In this document: positions 57,961-64,000 of the stretch, one piece after another | How positions within the stretch are numbered: position 1 is the stretch's first letter | How the letters are laid out: each line of letters starts with the position of its first letter | Source: Bacillus velezensis | GTDB taxonomy: Bacteria > Bacillota > Bacilli > Bacillales > Bacillaceae | Length of the DNA: 64,000 bases | Assembly (NCBI RefSeq): GCF_001461825.1 | Contig: NZ_LLZC01000018.1 | Location: forward strand, 248,001-312,000 | Direction of reading: 5' to 3' | Position numbers and translations under genes: made by a program | Notes under the pieces: model-generated | The model's input: only the letters and a program-made list of their open reading frames with translations | Told to the model about the DNA's origin: nothing | Database searches by the model: none

Positions 57961-58457
57961 TCTGTATTTCTGGCGCTGTGAGCAAGCCGGCTTGAAGCCG
58001 CTGCTGCGATTGCGCCGACGATATCATCAAGAAACGTATGGCATTCGCCCGTAGATTTATCATTTAACCGCCCGAGAATGCCGGGTTTTTCTTTGTCAAT
58101 GTAGCCGTAATTTGTAAAGCCGATTGAGCCGTATATATTCACGATAGAGAAGGCGAGCACCTCGTCAACCCCATACAGGCTTTCATCAATCGCCAGAATG
58201 GTCTGAAGCGGTTCAGACAGCTTTTTTTGTTCGGCGAGCACATCTAATTCTATTCCCGTTAAAATGGCGTTTTGCACCTCGCGTTTTGCGATGACACGGT
58301 CCACATTGAGCCTGCATACCTCCATCGTCAAATCAGGATGATATTTTTTTTGAAGGAAATACACCAGCTCGGCAATATCGTCCGTCTCAACCCCCCGTTC
58401 TTTTAAACGCGCCCTGGCGACAGCTTCCACCTGATTCAGTTGTTCCTTTTCTGACAT
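57957..58457 (-). CDS. yutG: PgpA-like phosphatidylglycerophosphatase
   Basis: A 166-residue protein of the PgpA family, with HTFLDDIVGAIAAAA at the end and the EVQNAILTGIELD and DESLYGVDEVLAF helices. Family members dephosphorylate phosphatidylglycerol phosphate; this short form lacks clear membrane helices. ATG at 58457 gives the B. subtilis length; the in-frame upstream codons lack a site. Confidence 0.8.
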   Translation of the reverse strand: MSEKEQLNQVEAVARARLKERGVETDDIAELVYFLQKKYHPDLTMEVCRLNVDRVIAKREVQNAILTGIELDVLAEQKKLSEPLQTILAIDESLYGVDEVLAFSIVNIYGSIGFTNYGYIDKEKPGILGRLNDKSTGECHTFLDDIVGAIAAAASSRLAHSARNTE

Positions 58458-58613
58458 TTGCTTCACCCAATCTTTTTTTACTAGTTTATACAACACTCTT
58501 CCGATGTGTACGATGTTTCTCCACTTATTCAAAGGATTACAATATGTATTCATAATTCCGCCGGCGTATGACTACGATGTGAATAGCTCTAATTTTTCAG
58601 GCAGGTGATTATG

Positions 58614-59627
58614 ATGAAAAGCATCATTAAAGAAAAATACGGCATCCACGTCAGACAGCTCTCCGTTTATCAGAAATACCAATGCTTCCAGACGCCAAAT
58701 TCCTTCTTTCTTATTATTCCCGTCTCCGGGTTTTCGCAATCAGAGCTGACGGAGCTTTACTACATGAGTCAGTATTTACAAGAACAAAGTGACCCATACG
58801 TTTCAGTGTTTATCTTTACGAAGGAAGGAGAACTGACCTTTGAGGACGAAGGCAAAACGTATGCGCTCTTAAAAGCGCCGATTCCCGTCTCAAACCGGTC
58901 GTTTTCTGTCGGAGGGGAGCTTGCCGAATTTCACAGAAAAGGGCGGGGTTTTCCGTACGAAGTGAAAGAAGCGGGCAGGATCGGCCAATGGAAGGACTTA
59001 TGGGGAAAACGGGTGGATCAGCTGGAATCATTCTGGATGCAGAAAATTCATATGTCTCCGCTTGAACCGTTCGAAAAGAAAATGATCGAAGCATTTCCTT
59101 ATTATTCAGGTTTAGCGGAAAACGCCATTCAATATTTAGTGGATACGGAGTTGGATGACAATCCCGGCGCAGAAGACTCGGGGACAATCTGCCATCAGCG
59201 GATGGAACGGGATACCTGGTCGGAGGAATCATTGATCCGCATTCCGGGCGATTGGGTATTCGACCATGCCGCCCGTGATATTGCGGAATATATGCGCAGC
59301 ACATATTTGTATCATCGTGACGACCTGCTCAAAGATGGGTTTTTGTTTCTGCAGGAATATGAGCAAGTTACGCCGTTATCCTCCTTTTCCAAGCGCCTGT
59401 TTTACAGCCGCCTGCTGTTTCCGCTCCATTTCTTCGAGACGGTGGAGAGCTATTACATTTCTCATGATTCTGAAAAACAGTTTTACGAAGAGCAGCTTGA
59501 CTACATTCTTGCCGACTGCACCCGCTATGAACAGTTTTTACAGACATGTCACGACATGATGAATGTCAGGTCGGCGCAGGTTTTTGTCCCGCCTGTGGCG
59601 TGGCTCGGAAAAGGAATCAGTTCGTAA
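58614..59627 (+). CDS. yutH: Spore coat-associated protein YutH
   Basis: A 337-residue protein of the CotS/YutH group with a degenerate aminoglycoside-phosphotransferase-like fold (RIPGDWVFDHAARDIAEYMR, then LLFPLHFFETVESYYISHDS). Spore coat association is known for the family. ATG at 58614 or 58611 after CAGGTGAT. Divergent from yutG. Confidence 0.8.
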   Translation: MKSIIKEKYGIHVRQLSVYQKYQCFQTPNSFFLIIPVSGFSQSELTELYYMSQYLQEQSDPYVSVFIFTKEGELTFEDEGKTYALLKAPIPVSNRSFSVGGELAEFHRKGRGFPYEVKEAGRIGQWKDLWGKRVDQLESFWMQKIHMSPLEPFEKKMIEAFPYYSGLAENAIQYLVDTELDDNPGAEDSGTICHQRMERDTWSEESLIRIPGDWVFDHAARDIAEYMRSTYLYHRDDLLKDGFLFLQEYEQVTPLSSFSKRLFYSRLLFPLHFFETVESYYISHDSEKQFYEEQLDYILADCTRYEQFLQTCHDMMNVRSAQVFVPPVAWLGKGISS

Positions 59628-59720
59628 GAAAATATGACGTAAAAATATTTAGAAAATAGGGAATCTTGTCATATCAGTGTGTTAAGCGTTTTCATAGCTG
59701 TAGAAACAATATTCAGCCGC

Positions 59721-59749
59721 TTGTCAAAACAAATGCGGGCTTATATAAT
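59721..59749 (+). promoter_or_regulatory. SigA promoter of hom-thrCB
   Basis: TTGTCA and TATAAT with a 17-base spacer, 79 bases before the hom start. Confidence 0.8.
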
Positions 59750-59828
59750 ATTTGTAACTTAAATGTCTGTGAAGGGTTAACAATTGTCCTTTTCTAGTGG
59801 ACAAAAGGAAGAAAGGTGGAGTTTCTCT

Positions 59829-61130
59829 TTGGAAGCGATTCGTATTGGACTGTTAGGACTGGGAACCGTGGGAAGCGGTGTCGTCAAAATTATACAAGAT
59901 CATCAGGATAAGCTTATGCACCAGGTCGGCTGTCCGGTGACGATCAAAAAAGTGCTAGTTAAAGATATTGATAAAAAACGAGACGCAGACCTGCCGAAAG
60001 AAGTGCTGACGACAGAAGTCTATGATGTAATCGATGACCCTGAGGTCGACGTGATTATTGAAGTCATCGGCGGTGTCGAACAGACGAAGCAATATCTTCT
60101 TGACGCCTTGAAAGCGAAAAAACATGTTGTGACCGCAAATAAAGATCTGATCGCCGTATATGGCTCAGAGCTTTTAGCCGCCGCAAAGGAAAATGGCTGT
60201 GACTTGTATTATGAAGCGAGTGTCGCCGGCGGAATCCCGATTTTACGCACGCTCGAAGAAGGCCTTTCCTCTGACCGGATCACAAAAATGATGGGAATCG
60301 TCAACGGAACGACGAACTTCATCTTAACGAAAATGATTAAAGAAAAAAGCCCGTATGAGGAAGTGCTGAAAGAAGCGCAGGATCTCGGATTCGCGGAAGC
60401 GGACCCGACCGCCGATGTAGAAGGGCTCGATGCCGCGCGCAAGATGGCGATTTTAGCCCGTCTCGGCTTCTCTATGGACGTTGATCTGGACGATGTCAAA
60501 GTAAAAGGAATTTCCCGGATCACGGATGAAGACATCAGCTTCAGCAAACGGCTCGGCTATACGATGAAGCTGATCGGCATCGCCCAGCGTGATGACAATA
60601 AAATCGAAGTCAGCGTTCAGCCGACACTGCTTCCGGATCATCATCCGCTCTCTGCGGTGCATAACGAGTTCAATGCCGTTTACGTGTACGGAGAAGCCGT
60701 CGGCGAAACGATGTTTTACGGCCCCGGAGCCGGAAGCATGCCGACTGCGACATCGGTCGTTTCCGATCTGGTCGCGGTCATGAAAAACATGCGTCTCGGC
60801 GTAAACGGAAACAGCTTTGTCGCCCCGCAGTTTGAAAGAAATCTGAAGCAGCCGTCTGATATCTATGCCCAGCAGTTTTTAAGAATTCACGTCAAAGACC
60901 AGGTCGGCTCTTTTTCAAAAATCACATCGGCCTTCTCAGAGCGCGGCGTAAGCTTTGAAAAAATTCTGCAGCTGCCGATCAAAGGCCACGACGACCTCGC
61001 GGAAATCGTCATCGTCACGCATCATACATCGGAAGAAGATTTCAGTGACATTCTGCAAAACTTAAATGACCTCGAAGTCGTACAAGAAGTAAAAAGCACA
61101 TATCGCGTAGAAGGGAACGGTTGGAGCTAA
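59829..61130 (+). CDS. hom: Homoserine dehydrogenase
   Basis: A 433-residue enzyme that reduces aspartate semialdehyde to homoserine. NAD(P) fold [18 protein letters not shown], catalytic core [14 protein letters not shown] and a C-terminal ACT domain (about 350-433) for threonine feedback. TTG start at 59829 after GGTGGAG matches the B. subtilis length. First of hom-thrC-thrB. Confidence 0.96.
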   Translation: MEAIRIGLLGLGTVGSGVVKIIQDHQDKLMHQVGCPVTIKKVLVKDIDKKRDADLPKEVLTTEVYDVIDDPEVDVIIEVIGGVEQTKQYLLDALKAKKHVVTANKDLIAVYGSELLAAAKENGCDLYYEASVAGGIPILRTLEEGLSSDRITKMMGIVNGTTNFILTKMIKEKSPYEEVLKEAQDLGFAEADPTADVEGLDAARKMAILARLGFSMDVDLDDVKVKGISRITDEDISFSKRLGYTMKLIGIAQRDDNKIEVSVQPTLLPDHHPLSAVHNEFNAVYVYGEAVGETMFYGPGAGSMPTATSVVSDLVAVMKNMRLGVNGNSFVAPQFERNLKQPSDIYAQQFLRIHVKDQVGSFSKITSAFSERGVSFEKILQLPIKGHDDLAEIVIVTHHTSEEDFSDILQNLNDLEVVQEVKSTYRVEGNGWS

Positions 61131-62188
61131 TGTGGAAAGGACTTATCCATCAATATAAAGAATTTCTGCCGGTGACGGATCGGACGCCGGCCCTGACATT
61201 ACATGAAGGCAACACGCCGCTGATTCACCTGCCGAAGCTTTCTGAAAAGCTCGGAATTGAACTGCATGTGAAAACAGAGGGCGTTAATCCGACGGGGTCC
61301 TTTAAGGACCGCGGCATGGTCATGGCGGTCGCCAAAGCGAAAGAAGAAGGCAATGATACCATCATGTGCGCCTCTACAGGCAACACATCCGCCGCGGCTG
61401 CGGCATACGCGGCGAGAGCCGGCATGAAATGCATCGTCATCATCCCGGACGGAAAAATCGCCTTCGGAAAACTTGCGCAGGCCGTCATGTACGGTGCGGA
61501 AATCATTGCGATTGACGGAAACTTTGACGACGCGCTGGCCATCGTCCGGTCAATTTGCGAAAAATCACCGATTGCATTAGTGAATTCAGTAAACCCTTAC
61601 CGGATTGAAGGGCAAAAAACAGCGGCCTTTGAAGTATGCGAACAGCTTGGCGGAGCGCCGGACATTCTGGCGATCCCGGTAGGAAACGCGGGGAATATCA
61701 CGGCCTACTGGAAAGGGTTCAAAGAATACCATGAGAAAAACGGCACCGGACTTCCGAAGATGCGCGGTTTTGAGGCGGAAGGTTCTGCGGCTATCGTCCG
61801 CGGCGAAGTCATTAAAAATCCAGAAACCGTTGCGACGGCAATCCGAATCGGGAATCCCGCCAGCTGGGACAAAGCGGTGCTCGCTGCGGAAGAATCAGCC
61901 GGAAAAATTGATGAAGTCACAGATGAAGAAATTCTTCACGCTTATCAGCTGATTGCCCGTGAAGAAGGCGTGTTTGCCGAACCGGGCTCCTGTGCATCCA
62001 TCGCCGGCGTTTTGAAACAGGTAAAATCCGGTGAAATTCCAAAAGGCAGCAAGGTTGTCGCAGTTTTGACCGGAAACGGCCTGAAAGATCCGAACACGGC
62101 TGTAGACGTATCTGACATAAAACCGATCACGCTGCCGACAGATGAGGACAGTATTCTGGAATACTTAAATGGAGCGGCGCGTGTATGA
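61130..62188 (+). CDS. thrC: Threonine synthase
   Basis: A 352-residue PLP enzyme that converts O-phosphohomoserine to threonine; PLP lysine in [11 protein letters not shown] and phosphate loop [12 protein letters not shown]. Overlaps the hom TAA by one base and thrB by four. Confidence 0.96.
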   Translation: MWKGLIHQYKEFLPVTDRTPALTLHEGNTPLIHLPKLSEKLGIELHVKTEGVNPTGSFKDRGMVMAVAKAKEEGNDTIMCASTGNTSAAAAAYAARAGMKCIVIIPDGKIAFGKLAQAVMYGAEIIAIDGNFDDALAIVRSICEKSPIALVNSVNPYRIEGQKTAAFEVCEQLGGAPDILAIPVGNAGNITAYWKGFKEYHEKNGTGLPKMRGFEAEGSAAIVRGEVIKNPETVATAIRIGNPASWDKAVLAAEESAGKIDEVTDEEILHAYQLIAREEGVFAEPGSCASIAGVLKQVKSGEIPKGSKVVAVLTGNGLKDPNTAVDVSDIKPITLPTDEDSILEYLNGAARV

Positions 62189-63114
62189 ATGAGGCGGAGA
62201 TGCTGTTTTCCATTACGGTTCCGGGAAGCACCGCCAACTTAGGGCCTGGGTTTGATTCCGTCGGGATGGCGCTCAGCAGATATTTGAAGCTTTCGGTTTT
62301 CCGAAACGATGAATGGCAGTTCTCGGCGGAAACCGAAACTGTCGCGGGCATCCCTCAAGGAACGGACAACCTCATCTATCAAGTCGCCAAACGGACGGCT
62401 GACCGCTATCAGAAAGAGCTGCCGCCCGCCCATGTCAAAGTGTGGAGTGACATCCCCCTTGCGCGGGGTCTCGGAAGCAGCGCGGCCGCTATCGTCGCCG
62501 CCATTGAGCTTGCGGATGAGTTATGCGGCCTGCAGCTGTCGGAAAGTGACAAGCTGCACTTAGCCAGTCTTGAAGAGGGGCACCCTGATAATGCCGCTGC
62601 TTCCCTTGCAGGAGGGCTTGTGATCGGCCTTCACGAAGAAGATGAAACACATATCGTGCGTGTTGCCGAAGCGGATATCGACGTTGTGGCAGTGATTCCG
62701 TTTTACGAAGTTCTGACCAGGGACGCAAGAGACGTGCTCCCGAAAGAGCTGCCGTACCGGCACGCCGTTAAAGCAAGCGCCGTCAGCAACCTTCTCGTTG
62801 CTGCGATCATGTCAAATGACTGGGCGCTCGCCGGGAAAATGATGAGAAAAGACATGCTCCATCAGCCGTACCGCGCCATGCTTGTTCCTGAGCTTTCAAA
62901 GGTGGAACATGCGGCCGAAATGAAAGGCGCTTACGGAACGGCGCTGAGCGGAGCGGGACCGACGATTCTTGTCCTGATTGAAAAAGGAAAGGGAGAAGAG
63001 CTGAGAAAACAGCTTTCTGAGCATTTCCCGCACTGTGAGATTGCGGCGCTTACCGTCCCGTCAGAAGGAAGCGTAATTGAACGGAATCCTTTAGAGCAGG
63101 TGAAAAGTGTATAA
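62185..63114 (+). CDS. thrB: Homoserine kinase
   Basis: A 309-residue GHMP kinase: [19 protein letters not shown] at the N-terminus and the ATP loop [20 protein letters not shown]. Phosphorylates homoserine for ThrC. ATGA overlap with thrC indicates translational coupling. Confidence 0.96.
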   Translation: MNEAEMLFSITVPGSTANLGPGFDSVGMALSRYLKLSVFRNDEWQFSAETETVAGIPQGTDNLIYQVAKRTADRYQKELPPAHVKVWSDIPLARGLGSSAAAIVAAIELADELCGLQLSESDKLHLASLEEGHPDNAAASLAGGLVIGLHEEDETHIVRVAEADIDVVAVIPFYEVLTRDARDVLPKELPYRHAVKASAVSNLLVAAIMSNDWALAGKMMRKDMLHQPYRAMLVPELSKVEHAAEMKGAYGTALSGAGPTILVLIEKGKGEELRKQLSEHFPHCEIAALTVPSEGSVIERNPLEQVKSV

Positions 63115-63119
63115 TGATA

Positions 63120-63160
63120 AAAAAGCGTTCTTCCCATCAGAGAAGGACGCTTTCTTTTTC
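63120..63160 (+). terminator. Terminator of hom-thrCB
   Basis: AAAAGCGTTCTTC-CCATCAGA-GAAGGACGCTTTCTTTTT. Confidence 0.85.
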
Positions 63161-63217
63161 TGGAGAAGGATTTTTATTTAGGGAAGCGAAATAAAAAAGA
63201 AAAGGAGGAGAAACGAT

Positions 63218-64000
63218 TTGAAAAAACTCATAACCGAGGAGGACATTGCGTCACTCGTATCCGTGACAGACCCGCAATATGCCCCTGACGGCAGAAGAGC
63301 CGCTTACGTCCGGACAACAGTCAATCATAAGCGTGATTCCTATTCCTCAGCCATTATGGTATATGACACAGAATCAGGCATCTCAAACCCGTGGACTTTC
63401 GGGGACAATAGAAATACAAGTCCGCGGTGGTCGCCTGACGGACGGCGCCTCGCCTTTGTTTCTGACAGGGAGAACGGCGTCCCTCAGCTGTACATCATCG
63501 ACGCTGCCGGCGGAGAGGCGGAACAGGCGGCCGATATTCCTTGGGGCGTATCAGATCCGATATGGGCGCCCGACGGCAGATCCGTGCTTGTGTCCGTCAG
63601 TCTGACATCAGCGGAGCGCGCCGATGAGAAAGAAAAAAAGAAGCATGACGAGTATGAGCCGGTTGACATTCAGTCATTAACATATAAACGTGACGGGAAA
63701 GGCCTGCTGAACGGAAGCTGGGCCCAGCTTGTGCTGATTCATCTTGAAACGGGGGAGATTCAGCAGCTGACGGATCATGAAGCGGATCATTATGGCGCGG
63801 CCTTTTCACCGGATGGCAGGCAGCTTGCGTTTACCGCCAATTTATGCGAGCCGGGTGACGCCGGAAAGCCAAGCGATGTCTATCTGATGAATCTGGCGGA
63901 CGGAAGCCTGAAGCAGATTACGCCGCACCGCGGTTCTTTCGGTTCCTGCGTGTTTTCATCGGACGGTTCTTATATCGCGATGCTGGGCCATGAAAATGAA
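63218..64000 (+). CDS. yuxL: S9-family acylaminoacyl peptidase, N-terminal part
   Basis: 261 codons are open to the right edge from a TTG start after AAAGGAGGAG. Only the N-terminal beta-propeller is present, with TolB-like blades (SPRWSPDGRRLAFVSDRENG, AAFSPDGRQLAFTANL, CVFSSDGSYIAML). The catalytic alpha/beta-hydrolase domain lies beyond the window. Matches yuxL downstream of thrB in B. subtilis. Confidence 0.88.
   Translation, partial: MKKLITEEDIASLVSVTDPQYAPDGRRAAYVRTTVNHKRDSYSSAIMVYDTESGISNPWTFGDNRNTSPRWSPDGRRLAFVSDRENGVPQLYIIDAAGGEAEQAADIPWGVSDPIWAPDGRSVLVSVSLTSAERADEKEKKKHDEYEPVDIQSLTYKRDGKGLLNGSWAQLVLIHLETGEIQQLTDHEADHYGAAFSPDGRQLAFTANLCEPGDAGKPSDVYLMNLADGSLKQITPHRGSFGSCVFSSDGSYIAMLGHENE

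Noticed and set aside
59750-59828. T-box or S-box riboswitch before hom
   Set aside because: The leader is only about 80 bases and has no T-box sequence, specifier stem or terminator.

Overview
The window reads as a chromosomal stretch of a Bacillus from the B. subtilis group, most likely the B. velezensis / B. amyloliquefaciens branch. The reasons are a long run of genes in the B. subtilis yus-yur-frl-puc-yun-yut-hom-thr order, proteins close to the 168 versions (MetN, FrlB, Hom, ThrB, ThrC, Csn), frequent TTG and GTG starts behind strong AAAGGAGG sites, and islands that I do not recall from strain 168. The species call is inference. I see no rRNA, tRNA, IS element, prophage or CRISPR array.

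Layout. 0-2 kb: an acetoacetate decarboxylase gene and a partial ketopantoate-reductase-like gene, divergent from a LysR regulator. 2-6 kb: DHA2 drug exporter with its MarR regulator (yusPO), two CotF-like coat proteins, proline dehydrogenase yusM and the tiny yuzL. 6.2-11.5 kb: beta-oxidation operon fadN-fadA-fadE with a perfect FadR box. 11.6-14 kb: yusI, gcvH, yusG, yusF, yusE, yusD. 14-16.8 kb: S-box riboswitch and metNPQ methionine importer. 16.9-23 kb: yurZ, a small gene with an uncertain start, and the Fe-S assembly operon sufCDSUB.

23-31.3 kb is mainly accessory: chitosanase csn, an unknown gene, a low-GC pair (a membrane-anchored protein and a secreted protein with a beta-pore-like segment), yurR, yurQ, a sporulation-delaying-protein system (sdpABC facing a very small SdpI-like DUF1648 protein) and a MerR regulator. 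31.4-38.5 kb: fructosamine operon frlB-O-N-M-D, repressor frlR and the shared sugar ATPase msmX, with repeated FrlR-type operators. 38.5-49.6 kb: nuclease bsn and a reduced purine-degradation cluster (pucF, pucG, pucR, pucH). Between pucG and pucR lie an MFS exporter, a lipoprotein, a small membrane protein and a Rap-Phr pair, where strain 168 carries its xanthine dehydrogenase, uricase and permease genes.

49.7-59.6 kb: yunG, F, E, D, B, lytH, lipA, yutD, E, F, G, H, largely housekeeping and sporulation functions. 59.8-63.1 kb: hom-thrC-thrB threonine operon. The window ends inside yuxL, an S9-family peptidase gene.

The part most worth following is the sdp locus at 27.8-30.3 kb: a full SdpA/SdpB/SdpC set whose only visible immunity candidate is a 90-residue, DUF1648-only membrane protein, with no SdpR and a one-cysteine toxin region. 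The low-GC pair at 24.5-25.9 kb and the Rap-Phr pair with ComA-like boxes are the next candidates.
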